Origin: Acidobacteriota bacterium
GTDB lineage: Bacteria; Acidobacteriota; Vicinamibacteria; Marinacidobacterales; Marinacidobacteraceae
Assembly (NCBI GenBank): GCA_022822745.1
Contig: JAJEAO010000035.1
Coordinates: 38,335-102,334, forward strand
Length of the DNA: 64,000 bases
Direction: 5' to 3'
Part shown: piece by piece, positions 44,471 to 53,168 of the stretch
How the letters are laid out: every line of letters begins with the position of its first letter
Numbering within the stretch: the stretch's first letter is position 1
Position numbers and translations under genes: made by a program
The notes under the pieces: generated by a model
What the model saw: only the letters and a program-made list of their open reading frames with translations
Databases searched by the model: none
What the model was told of the DNA's origin: nothing

Positions 44471-46039
44471 ATGAATCGGAACCGTCGCCGCTTTCTCCAG
44501 GCATCCGCCGGCGCCGGGCTGGCGCTGCCGTTCGTTCGCTCCGTCCCCGCGCTCGGGCAGCCGAGCGTCTTCGCCCACGGCGTCGCCAGCGGCGATCCGC
44601 GGCGCTCGCAGGTGCTGCTCTGGACCCGCGTCTCCGGCGCCTCCGGCGAGGCCGTGCCGGTGCGCTGGCAGGTCGCCCGGGATCCCGATTTCCGCGAGAT
44701 CGTGGTCGAAGGCGAGGCGATGACCGGGCCGGAGCGGGATCACACGGTGAAGGCGCTCGCCACCGGCCTGCAGCCGGGGATGACCTACCGCTACCGGTTC
44801 GAAGCGCTCGGCGAGCGCTCGCCGGTCGGCCGCACGAAGACTCTCCCGCGGGATCCGAAGCAGGTGAAGCTCGCGTTCGTGTCCTGCTCCAACCTGCCCT
44901 TCGGGTACTTCAACGTGTACCGGCGGATCGCGGAGCGGAACGATCTCGACGCCGTGCTCCACCTCGGGGACTACCTCTACGAGTACCCGAACAGCGCCTA
45001 CGGCGACGGGACCCGGTTCACGCCTTCCCGGGCGTCCCGTCCCGACAAGGAGATCACGACGCTCTCCGACTACCGGATCCGGCACGCCCAGTACAAGTCG
45101 GACCCCGACCTCCAGGAGGTCCATCGGCTGCATCCGTTCATCGCGGTCTGGGACGACCACGAGATCACGAACAACGCGTGGACCGATGGCGCCCAGAACC
45201 ACCAGGTCGAGGAAGAAGAGGGAGACTGGTTCGTGCGGCGGGAGATGGCCGTCCGGGCCTACTTCGAGTGGATGCCGATCCGCGAGCCGGAGCCGTGGCC
45301 CAGCCAGCGGACCTGGCGGAGCTTCCGCTTCGGGCGGCTGGCCGACCTGATCATGCTGGACACCCGGCTGGTGGGGCGCTCCCGTCAAGCCGAGTGGGGA
45401 GACGTGGCCGGGATGCGCCACCCGGGCCGAACTCTTCTAGGGGCGCGGCAGGAGGCCTGGCTCCACGACGAGCTGCGGGCGTCGAAATCGGTGCGCTGGC
45501 GGGTGCTGGGACAGCAGGTGATGATGGCGCCGCAGCTCGGACCGGACGGGAATCCGGAGAACCCGGACCAGTGGGACGGCTACGAAGTCAGCCGGAATCG
45601 GCTCTTCGATTTCCTCGAGCGCGAGCGGCTCGGGAACCTCGTCGTGCTGACCGGGGACGTCCACCAGTCGTGGGGGATGGACCTGCCGCGGAACCCGGGC
45701 TCGGGGTACGACCCCGCGACGGGAGCAGGTTCCTACGGCGTGGACTTCGTCACGACCGCGGTGTCTTCACCCAGCTCCCTGTTGCGGCGTCTCGGGACCG
45801 AGTCGGCGATCGCCGCCGAAGTCGAGGGCATGCTGGGGCCGAACCCCCACGTGAGGTTCGCCGAGGCGTTCCACCGCGGCTACTGCGTGCTGGACATCCG
45901 GCCCGACCGAGTTCGCAACGACTGGTACTTCGTGCCGACGGTGGAGGAACGGACCGACGCCCAGCAGTGGGCCGCGGGGATCCTGGTGGCGTCCGGGACT
46001 CAGCACGGCGTCCGCGCCGACGCCGCGCCGGAAGCCTGA
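44471..46039 (+). CDS. phoD: PhoD-family alkaline phosphatase/phosphodiesterase
   Basis: 522 residues. The Tat signal is NRNRRRFLQASAGAGLALPF. A fibronectin-like PhoD N-terminal domain (FAHGVASGDPRRSQVLLWTR) precedes the metallophosphatase domain with HLGDYLYEY, WDDHEITNN and VLTGDVHQSWG, the metal-binding residues. It releases phosphate from esters in the periplasm. TAGCGT ends 7 nt before the ATG and there is no Shine-Dalgarno, so the transcript is likely leaderless. Confidence 0.92.
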   Translation: MNRNRRRFLQASAGAGLALPFVRSVPALGQPSVFAHGVASGDPRRSQVLLWTRVSGASGEAVPVRWQVARDPDFREIVVEGEAMTGPERDHTVKALATGLQPGMTYRYRFEALGERSPVGRTKTLPRDPKQVKLAFVSCSNLPFGYFNVYRRIAERNDLDAVLHLGDYLYEYPNSAYGDGTRFTPSRASRPDKEITTLSDYRIRHAQYKSDPDLQEVHRLHPFIAVWDDHEITNNAWTDGAQNHQVEEEEGDWFVRREMAVRAYFEWMPIREPEPWPSQRTWRSFRFGRLADLIMLDTRLVGRSRQAEWGDVAGMRHPGRTLLGARQEAWLHDELRASKSVRWRVLGQQVMMAPQLGPDGNPENPDQWDGYEVSRNRLFDFLERERLGNLVVLTGDVHQSWGMDLPRNPGSGYDPATGAGSYGVDFVTTAVSSPSSLLRRLGTESAIAAEVEGMLGPNPHVRFAEAFHRGYCVLDIRPDRVRNDWYFVPTVEERTDAQQWAAGILVASGTQHGVRADAAPEA

Positions 46040-46068
46040 GCCAGCGCCGGCGCACCGGTCGCGGATTG

Positions 46069-46162
46069 CCGGCGCGCCGGACTCCGGCCCGGCAGGCACT
46101 ACGCCGGCGCCGGAGTACTGCCTGCCGGGCCGGTTCTCGCGGTAGCGGCCCCGCCCGGCACG
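46069..46162 (+). repeat. Repeat copy with 15-bp inverted repeat
   Basis: Begins with the GCCGGCGCGCCGG core. It then has a perfect 15-bp inverted repeat, CCGGCCCGGCAGGCA at 46084-46098 against TGCCTGCCGGGCCGG at 46119-46133 with a 20-nt loop. It ends in the TTCTCGCGGTAGCGG segment shared with the copies at 18396 and 39286. It lies between phoD and the convergent threonine-aldolase-like gene and could fold into a strong terminator-like structure on either strand. Confidence 0.82.
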
Positions 46163-46297
46163 TCAATGCAGGCCCTCAGTCTTCCGGTTTGCGGACCGTC
46201 GGGTACTCGATCCCGAGCTGCTCGGTGCAGGTGTCGCAGCGTTCGGTCGCGTCGCGGCGGCGGGCGCCTCGCGGGTGAGGCCGGGCGACGGGCTCGA

Positions 46298-47467
46298 TCA
46301 GCCGAGGGCCGATGTGAACCGGGAGGCCAGATCGTCCGACGTGGCCCGGTTCCAGGTCTCGTTCACGCCGAGCAGGAAACTCCCGTCGGACCGCGGCGCG
46401 CCGAGATCCACCTCGACTTCGCGCAGCCGCGCCCGAAGCCGCTCCGGGTCCGCCCCCGTCGTTCGGAGCCGGAACAGGTTCGTGCCCCGCGGAATTCGTT
46501 CGACCTCGAAGCCAGGCGCGCCCGTGACGCGCTCGATGAAGCCTTCCGAGACGGCGACGGCGCTCGCGAACCGCTCGGTGAAGCCGGGCAGATGGTGCAG
46601 CGCGACCGCGGCGAACGGCCACGCGGAGGGGAGGCCGCCCCCGAACATCCGCCGGGTGTGGTACATCCCGTCGAGGAGCGATCGCGGCCCGGCCAGGATC
46701 GCCCCCGACGCGGCGTTGAAGTACTTGTAGAGCGAGACATACACCGTGTCGAACGGCCGGGCGAGTTCGGCCACATCCACTCCGGTGCGGGCGCTCTCGA
46801 GGAACACCCGGGCCCCGTCGAGGTGGAGCCGGATGCCCTCGCTGCGGGCGAAGTCGGTGATCCGGGCGCGCTCCGCCGGGTCGAAGATCTCCCCGGACCG
46901 CCGGCGAACCGGAGACTCGATCTGGATCACCGAAACCGGCCGGATGACCCTCCCGCCGGCGGTCCGCTCGACGACTCGCACCACCTGCTCGAGGGTGAAG
47001 GTGGCCGCCCCGGGAGCGAGCGGGATGAGCGGAATCTGGCTCAGAGTCTGGACGCAGTCGCCGGAGTCGTTGTAGAGATGGGCCTCGGCCTGGACGATGG
47101 CGCGGCCCCCGGCCGGTCCGGCGAGAGCGCGGACAGCGAGCTGGTTGGCCAGCGTGCCGGTCGGCAGGAAGACCGCCCGTTCCTTGCCCAGGAGCTCCGC
47201 GAAGCGCTCCTCGAGTTCGCCGACGACTCCGCCGTTGGAGTAGTTGTCGCGGGCGATCCGTCCCTCGTCGGCGAGCCGGGCGATGAGCCTGCCCTGCTCG
47301 GCGGGGGTGAGTCCGAGGCCGTCCCCTGTCATCCGGATCCGGGTGGAATCCGTCGAAGGGAAAGCCAGCGGCACCGCGGCGGCCGCCGGATGTCCGCCCG
47401 CGAGGAGTCCGGCCCCGAGGCCGACCGATCCCGTCCGAAGAAACTGCCGCCTGCGAATCCCGCTCAT
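46298..47467 (-). CDS. Threonine-aldolase-like PLP enzyme with Tat signal
   Basis: 389 residues. The protein begins SGIRRRQFLRTGSVGLGAG, a Tat signal, unusual for this normally cytosolic family. The fold shows DNYSNGGVVGELEERFAELL, FLPTGTLANQLAVRAL (PLP phosphate loop), LHLDGARVF (PLP aspartate) and the Schiff-base lysine in VSLYKYFNAASGAI. It belongs to the beta-eliminating lyase/low-specificity L-threonine aldolase family. Export of a folded PLP enzyme is exactly what Tat permits. GGAGGACGCGGG precedes the ATG. Confidence 0.86.
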   Translation of the reverse strand: MSGIRRRQFLRTGSVGLGAGLLAGGHPAAAAVPLAFPSTDSTRIRMTGDGLGLTPAEQGRLIARLADEGRIARDNYSNGGVVGELEERFAELLGKERAVFLPTGTLANQLAVRALAGPAGGRAIVQAEAHLYNDSGDCVQTLSQIPLIPLAPGAATFTLEQVVRVVERTAGGRVIRPVSVIQIESPVRRRSGEIFDPAERARITDFARSEGIRLHLDGARVFLESARTGVDVAELARPFDTVYVSLYKYFNAASGAILAGPRSLLDGMYHTRRMFGGGLPSAWPFAAVALHHLPGFTERFASAVAVSEGFIERVTGAPGFEVERIPRGTNLFRLRTTGADPERLRARLREVEVDLGAPRSDGSFLLGVNETWNRATSDDLASRFTSALG

Positions 47468-47632
47468 CCCGCGTCCTCCGAAGCAGACTCTACCGACCGG
47501 GCGGCGCCTTCGGTCCGCAGGCGTCGGAGCGGAGTGGTCGAGGGTTCACGAGAATCCCCGCGAAACCGTCGCACGACGGACGGCGGCAGGTTCGATATCG
47601 TGCAGTTCACGAAGTGAAGGGGTTCCACCAGC

Positions 47633-48898
47633 ATGACCTTGACACTTCCTGAGCTCGGCCGCCGGCTGCGGGAGGCCCGCCAGGCTGTGCGCCTTCGACG
47701 GGAGGATGTGGCGGAGCGACTCGACATCTCGCGAAGGGCCGTGGCGCACATCGAGGCCGGACGTCGCCCGGTGTCCGGCTTGGAACTGGAAGGGCTGGCG
47801 CAGCTCTACGGCCGCGACATGCGGGACTTCTTCTCCGAGTCGTTCTCGGCTCGTGATGCGGTCGCTGTCCTGTTTCGCCAGCATCCGGAGTTCGCCGGTG
47901 GCCAGTCGGCAGCGCAGGCGCTGCGGACTGCGCTGACCCTCGGGCGGGCTGTCACCGGGCTCGAACGCCTCCTCGGGTCGGATCGCGACCTGGCGTCCAT
48001 CGTCCGCCACGCGAAGCCGCGTCCCCGGGGGAAGCGCGAGGCCGCCCGGCAGGGCGAGGCGGTGGCTGATCGGGAGCGACGGCGGCTGGGACTTGGAGAC
48101 CAGCCCCTTCCCGACCTCGTGGAACTCCTCGAACTGCAGGGGGTGCTGGCAGTCGAATGCCAGCTTCCGGCGGGCGTCTCCGGGCTGACGCTGATGGACC
48201 CCGGAACAGGGGCGCTCGTCGTTGTCCAGGCCGGGGAGTCCCGCAGTGAGAGACGCTTTTCCGTCGCCCACGAGTACGGCCATGTCCTGCTGGACCGGGA
48301 GCAGCAGGCAGTGGTGAGTCGTGCCGAGGAGCGCGATGCCCTGCCCGAAGTGCGCGCCAGCGCTTTCGCCGCCAGCTTCCTGATGCCGCGGGAGGGCGTT
48401 CTCCGATTTGTCCGCACGGTGGCTGCCGGGATGGACAGCCCTGAGCGGGTCGGGCTGCGCCGGGAACTCGGACCGCCTGTCCCCCGGGTCGAGAGCCGCG
48501 CCGCGTCGGGCTGCCGCCCCCTGGAGATCTGCGACGCGGCGCTGCTGGCGCACCACTTCGGGGTCAGCCAGGTCACCGCCATCCGCCGACTTCGGAACCT
48601 CCGGGTGATCCGGCGGCGCGAGATGGACCGCCTGCTTCGGCAGGAGCGACGTGGCGCCAGCGGGGCAGTGGCCCGGCTGCGTCGTCTCGTCGCGCCGGAC
48701 TCGGAGCGGCCGGGGCGGGGCTTCCGGCGACGTTTCCTGTCGCTCGGGATCGAAGCGCTTCGGCGGGAGCAGATCAGTCACGCCAGGTTGACCGAGCTTG
48801 CCGGCCTCGTCGGTATGGACGCGAGGGCGCTGGGGACGGTCCTCAGCGCCGCCGGCCTGGAGCGGCCCCCGGTGGACGTGCTGGGCGCCCATCTCTGA
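47633..48898 (+). CDS. XRE-family regulator with ImmA/IrrE metallopeptidase
   Basis: 421 residues. An N-terminal Cro/C1 helix-turn-helix (LRREDVAERLDISRRAVAHI) is followed by an IrrE domain with the zinc motif FSVAHEYGHVLL (HExxH) and ASAFAASFLMP, which supplies the third ligand region. The C-terminal 150 residues contain a second helix-turn-helix-like segment (LAHHFGVSQVTAIRRL) and a basic region. It is the first of three same-strand genes with an ATPase and a PIN-like protein. Such proteases can cleave a repressor in response to damage. Confidence 0.86.
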   Translation: MTLTLPELGRRLREARQAVRLRREDVAERLDISRRAVAHIEAGRRPVSGLELEGLAQLYGRDMRDFFSESFSARDAVAVLFRQHPEFAGGQSAAQALRTALTLGRAVTGLERLLGSDRDLASIVRHAKPRPRGKREAARQGEAVADRERRRLGLGDQPLPDLVELLELQGVLAVECQLPAGVSGLTLMDPGTGALVVVQAGESRSERRFSVAHEYGHVLLDREQQAVVSRAEERDALPEVRASAFAASFLMPREGVLRFVRTVAAGMDSPERVGLRRELGPPVPRVESRAASGCRPLEICDAALLAHHFGVSQVTAIRRLRNLRVIRRREMDRLLRQERRGASGAVARLRRLVAPDSERPGRGFRRRFLSLGIEALRREQISHARLTELAGLVGMDARALGTVLSAAGLERPPVDVLGAHL

Positions 48899-49018
48899 CG
48901 CCCGATGGGCCTCGCGGGCCGCTGCTACACTCCGCCTGCTACAACCCAGCCGTCGAGGGACCATGCCCGGAACCTTGGAGCTCTCACTTGCGCGGGCCCG
49001 AGGCCTCAGAACCGTACG

Positions 49019-50392
49019 ATGTACCGACTAGACGAACTCACGATCGACGATGTCCGGTGTTTCGCCGGCTCACAGAAGGGCCGTGTACGTCCCATCACGC
49101 TGCTCGTCGGAGAGAACAGCACGGGAAAGACCACGTTCTTGGCCTGCTTCGACATCTTCCACCGGGTGGTCCACCAGTTGCGCCGCGGGAGGGACGAAAG
49201 GCTCGCTCCCGACTTCAACCACGAACCGTTCTCTCTGGGCTCGTTCCGGGACATCGTCAGATCCCGTCGTGGTCGGCATGGACGCATCACCGCATTCCGC
49301 CTTGATGCTCACCTCATGAACGGAGGCAAGGGTTTTCCTGACTACAGCGTCCGGGCCGAGTTCGTCGAGGACGGCTCGCAGCCGGTCCTGGCCGCCTGGC
49401 GCTACGACTTTCGCGAGCAGGGGTTCCTGGCGTTCCGATGGGACGAGCCGGACTCGCCGCCGATCGTGGCAATCCAGGATCACGAGACGCGGCTGAATGA
49501 GCCATGGGGACTGAGCGACGCCCTGTTCCTGCTGTCGCTCCCGCAGCGAGAGCGCCGCAGTTTCCGGAGCCTGTTTCCAAGCGCCGCGTTCCAACCGATC
49601 CACGACTTCCTTGGCTCCTTGGTGAAGAACTCACTCGACGGGAGGATCCGTCCGGAGCAGTCTCTGTTGCCGCTCCTGCCACCGTCCGTTCCTCTGGCCC
49701 CTCTGAGAGCGAAGCCTGCGCGCACTTACGACCCGGTGCGGGAAGTGGCGACGCCGGAAGGGATGCACGTGCCCATGCTCATGATGCGCTTGGCGCGTGC
49801 GGACAGTGAGCGGTGGCGGCGACTGCAGAAGCACCTGGTCGCCTTTGGCAAGGACTCTGGACTCTTCACTGACATCACCGTCAAGAGCCATGGGCAGCAG
49901 TTGAGCGATCCGTTCCAGTTGCGCGTGAAGGCGAACTCGGGAACCCATGCCAATATCGTGGATGTCGGCTACGGCGTGAGCCAGAGCCTGCCCATCCTGG
50001 TGGATGTCTTGACCGCCCAGGAGGAGCAGGCGCAACGGCGCGCCGGTGGTCCAATTCAGTTCCTTCTGCAGCAGCCGGAAGTGCACCTGCATCCTCGGGG
50101 GCAGGCTGAACTTGCGAGCTTCTTGGTTGCCGCCGCCCGCCGCTACGGTCATCGGTTTCTCGTGGAGACCCACAGCGACTATATCGTGGACCGGGTTCGC
50201 ACCTCGGTGCGGGAAGGCCGCATAGCAGCCGACGATGTATCCATCCTGTACTTCGAGCCGAGAAAGAAACTGAAGGCCGTCCGGTTGTACAGCCTGCGGC
50301 TCGACGAGTTCGGCAATGTCCAGAACGCGCCGCCGGGATACCGGGCTTTCTTCTTTCGCGAGATGGACCGGACGCTCGGATTCACGGAGTGA
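49019..50392 (+). CDS. ABC-class AAA ATPase, DUF3696-like
   Basis: 457 residues. Walker A is GENSTGKTT near the N-terminus, a signature-like VDVGYGVSQSLPI, Walker B FLLQQPEVHLHP (Q-P-E in place of D-E-P-E) and VETHSDYIVDRVR as the switch region. These match the DUF3696-type AAA_15 ATPases, often seen in defence islands. ATG 49019 is 120 nt after the IrrE stop, and the PIN-like gene starts 10 nt after its stop. GC looks a little lower than in neighbours. I infer it drives or gates the downstream nuclease. Confidence 0.85.
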   Translation: MYRLDELTIDDVRCFAGSQKGRVRPITLLVGENSTGKTTFLACFDIFHRVVHQLRRGRDERLAPDFNHEPFSLGSFRDIVRSRRGRHGRITAFRLDAHLMNGGKGFPDYSVRAEFVEDGSQPVLAAWRYDFREQGFLAFRWDEPDSPPIVAIQDHETRLNEPWGLSDALFLLSLPQRERRSFRSLFPSAAFQPIHDFLGSLVKNSLDGRIRPEQSLLPLLPPSVPLAPLRAKPARTYDPVREVATPEGMHVPMLMMRLARADSERWRRLQKHLVAFGKDSGLFTDITVKSHGQQLSDPFQLRVKANSGTHANIVDVGYGVSQSLPILVDVLTAQEEQAQRRAGGPIQFLLQQPEVHLHPRGQAELASFLVAAARRYGHRFLVETHSDYIVDRVRTSVREGRIAADDVSILYFEPRKKLKAVRLYSLRLDEFGNVQNAPPGYRAFFFREMDRTLGFTE

Positions 50393-50402
50393 CTTTCCGC
50401 CG

Positions 50403-50840
50403 ATGTGCATGATCGTGGATGCCGATCGCATCGGTTCGTTCCTCGAGGATCGGGAAGACTCCGACGCCGCGCCCATCCACCGATGGTTGAGTCGTGGTCG
50501 GGGGAAGCTTGTGTACTCGACCGGAGGGAAGTTCGCCACCGAGGTTCTCCGGCGACAGCGGCAGCGCCTCCTCGAGTACGACCGGGCCGGCCGGGCGCGG
50601 CGCATTCCGGCGCATTCCTTCGTCGCGGATGAGCGGAGGCTGCGCCGGCAGGGAGGGCTCCGGTCGAACGACGCCCACGTGATCGCCCTTGCCCGCGCCA
50701 GCGGCGCGCGGCTTCTCTACACCGGGGACAGACGCCTGATGCAGGACTTCAGGGATCCGCGCTTCGTCCAGAAGCCACGGGGCCGAATCTACTCCGGACA
50801 GAAGAACGCCGGACTCCTGGAGACCACGATCTGCCGCTGA
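50403..50840 (+). CDS. PIN-like nuclease candidate
   Basis: 145 residues. MCMIVDADRIGSFL supplies the first aspartate of a PIN-like fold, SNDAHVIALARASGARLL the central aspartate and YTGDRRLMQDF the last acidic group. This is the spacing of PIN RNases, though the family is not one I can name. It begins 10 nt after the ATPase stop and is surely cotranscribed. It ends with a basic tail. The gene after it is convergent. Confidence 0.8.
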   Translation: MCMIVDADRIGSFLEDREDSDAAPIHRWLSRGRGKLVYSTGGKFATEVLRRQRQRLLEYDRAGRARRIPAHSFVADERRLRRQGGLRSNDAHVIALARASGARLLYTGDRRLMQDFRDPRFVQKPRGRIYSGQKNAGLLETTICR

Positions 50841-50861
50841 GGGAGAGGACAGGGAGGCTCG

Positions 50862-53108
50862 TCAGAAGGTTCGGAGCCAGGTGAGCTTCACGACGCCGGT
50901 GCGACGCGTCCAGCGCTCGATGCGGGGGTCGAGGTCGCCGTCGGTCAGATACCCGGTGTCGAGCACGACGAACAGATCGCTGCCCGGCGTGTGGATCCAG
51001 TCCACCCGGATGTTCGCCTGGAGCTCCTTCGAGTCGTCGTCCCACTGGATGAGAGCGCTCGCGAACAGCTTCCGGCTGACGGCGCCATCGAGGTTCAGAC
51101 CGAACAGCGTGGCCGTGAAGTCCCCGTCCGCGGCTGGCAGCGAGATGTTCCGGCGGCTCATCTGCGCGCCCACGGTGAGGTGCGGCCCGGTGATGAGGGT
51201 GAACCCGGCGCCCACGCCGGTCTGCTCGCCGCCCCAGAACTCCCCTCCGGAGACGGAGACCCGGCCGGAGAACTTCCGGCTGTCGTTGGAGAGCGCGCCC
51301 GCTTCCCACGACCGGAACTCGTAGTCCCCGGGGGAGAGTGCGCGGCCGCTGATCGAGGCCGGCTCGTGCAGCCGTTCGAAACGGTCTCTCCCCACGATGT
51401 ACATCCAGTCGCCGGATTCGAGCCGGAACGAGGTGTTCGCGCTGAGTTCGCGGCTCTGGAGTTCGCCTCCGGTCCCCCGGGTCGTCCCTCCGCTGCCCCG
51501 CACCGACAGCCGGCGCGCCCACCGGCTGGACTCGAAGCGCGGCTGGAAGACGGCCGACCCGTACCAGCGGTCCATGTCCCGTCGCCGGGCGAAGCCGAGC
51601 GCGGGCTCGAAGTCCTTCCCCACGACGGTCCGGTTCAGCAACACCCCGTAGCGGTCGTTCTCGAGGTTCAGCCGTGCCGCGCCCGCTCCGGCGTTCCACC
51701 CGGAGCCGCCGCCCTCCGCGCCGTCGGCTTCGGATTCCCAAAGGCGCGCGCCCCACATCCGGAAGGAAGAGCTGCTCCAGAAGCGGGTCACGACATCGGC
51801 CCCGGCGGCGCGACTGGAACGCCCGTCGGCTCGGTCCAGACTCGTCCCGATGACGCCCGCGGTGGCCCGCTCGCTGAGGTTCATCTGGACGCGGCCCACG
51901 GAGTTCCACGCCGACGGCAGACCCTCTTCGCCCTTCTCGGTCCGGAGGGCGAGCGCCCCAACCGAGATCCGCCCCACCTGACCGGTGAGTCGTCCTCCGC
52001 CCTGGATGTCGGTCTCGAGTCCGACCCGCCGACTGAAGAAGACCGCGGTGTTCCCGGGATCGCCGAACTGGAACAGCCCGGCGCGTTCAAGGAAGAACTC
52101 GCGCTTCTCCGGATAGAACAGGTTGAAGCGCGTCAGATTGATCTGGACGTTGTCGCTCTCCACCTGGGCGAAGTCCGTGTTCCAGGTCAGGTCGAGGGTC
52201 AGGTTCGGGGTGATCCCGTACTTCAGGTCCGCGCCGCCCGTCGTCTGTCCGGTGAAGCTTCCGTCGCCCGCGAACCGCTGAGTGCCGACGAGCCCGTAGG
52301 GACGGACCTCGACCCGCCGGCCGCGGCGGATCCCGGTCAGCCCGACGAGGTCGGCGTACTGCGAGACCTGCGCGATCCCGGACCGGTAGTCCTGACCGAT
52401 GTGGGGCCAGGTGACGGTCTCGTTCTTCCGCCGGATGGACCGCGAGAACGCGATCCCCATGACCGGAGACTCCACATCGGCGAAGCGGATCGTCGTGAAC
52501 GGGATCCGCATTTCGAGCACCCACCCGTCCGGCGTGACCCGGGTCTCGGTCGTGAAGACGCCGTCCCAGTTCCAGTCCTCGCGGTCGAGACGCTCGTCGG
52601 CGAGCAGGGCGTCGTCCTGGGTGCCGGGCGCGCCCACCTCGAAGATGTAGGCGTTGCGCCGGTCGCGGTAGGTGTCGAGGCCGATGATGACCCGGTCGTC
52701 CTTGTCTATGCGGCCGCCGCGGTGGAGGATGCTGCGGCGGATCCGGTCCGGCTCCGAATCGAAGAAGAGGAACCCGAAGTAGAGCGCCTGCTCGTCGAAC
52801 GCGATCCGCACCTCGGTGCGCTCGCTGGCCGGAGCGCCGTCCACCGGATCGCGCTGGCGGAACCCGGTGACCGGCGGGATGCGGTCCCAGAACGGTTCGT
52901 CGAGAACTCCGTCCACCCGCGGCGGCGTCTCGATCCGCACCGCCTCGATGACCGGGCGATCGTTCCCGACCGGCTGCGCCTCCGCCCCCGCCGCCACCCC
53001 GCCGCCACCGAGAGCCGCCGTCAACAGAAGGAACGGAGCGACGCCGCGGGAGCGCTGGACGCCGCCGGTTCGCCCCGCAGGAGTCCGGCAAGTGAGGCGA
53101 GATGGCAC
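50862..53108 (-). CDS. DUF5916-domain outer-membrane-type protein
   Basis: 748 residues. A signal-like hydrophobic stretch is followed by a carbohydrate-binding family 9-like domain (PPRVDGVLDEPFWDRI, then VRIAFDEQALYFGF) and a long DUF5916 region (FNLFYPEKREFFLERAGLF). The rest consists of alternating strands such as LSANTSFRLESGDW that look like an outer-membrane beta-barrel. Function unknown; often beside peptidases in Gemmatimonadota and Bacteroidota. The start at GTG 53108 is not well supported. Confidence 0.83.
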   Translation of the reverse strand: MPSRLTCRTPAGRTGGVQRSRGVAPFLLLTAALGGGGVAAGAEAQPVGNDRPVIEAVRIETPPRVDGVLDEPFWDRIPPVTGFRQRDPVDGAPASERTEVRIAFDEQALYFGFLFFDSEPDRIRRSILHRGGRIDKDDRVIIGLDTYRDRRNAYIFEVGAPGTQDDALLADERLDREDWNWDGVFTTETRVTPDGWVLEMRIPFTTIRFADVESPVMGIAFSRSIRRKNETVTWPHIGQDYRSGIAQVSQYADLVGLTGIRRGRRVEVRPYGLVGTQRFAGDGSFTGQTTGGADLKYGITPNLTLDLTWNTDFAQVESDNVQINLTRFNLFYPEKREFFLERAGLFQFGDPGNTAVFFSRRVGLETDIQGGGRLTGQVGRISVGALALRTEKGEEGLPSAWNSVGRVQMNLSERATAGVIGTSLDRADGRSSRAAGADVVTRFWSSSSFRMWGARLWESEADGAEGGGSGWNAGAGAARLNLENDRYGVLLNRTVVGKDFEPALGFARRRDMDRWYGSAVFQPRFESSRWARRLSVRGSGGTTRGTGGELQSRELSANTSFRLESGDWMYIVGRDRFERLHEPASISGRALSPGDYEFRSWEAGALSNDSRKFSGRVSVSGGEFWGGEQTGVGAGFTLITGPHLTVGAQMSRRNISLPAADGDFTATLFGLNLDGAVSRKLFASALIQWDDDSKELQANIRVDWIHTPGSDLFVVLDTGYLTDGDLDPRIERWTRRTGVVKLTWLRTF

Positions 53109-53168
53109 GGCGGCGTCGGGAGAGCCTACCCGGATCCTCGGCGCGTCCGGCAGCGGGGCCGGGACGGC

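Noticed and set aside
46084-46133. Insertion-sequence ends (15-bp inverted repeat)
   Set aside because: Only 20 nt lie between the arms and no transposase is present; it is a hairpin within the repeat element.
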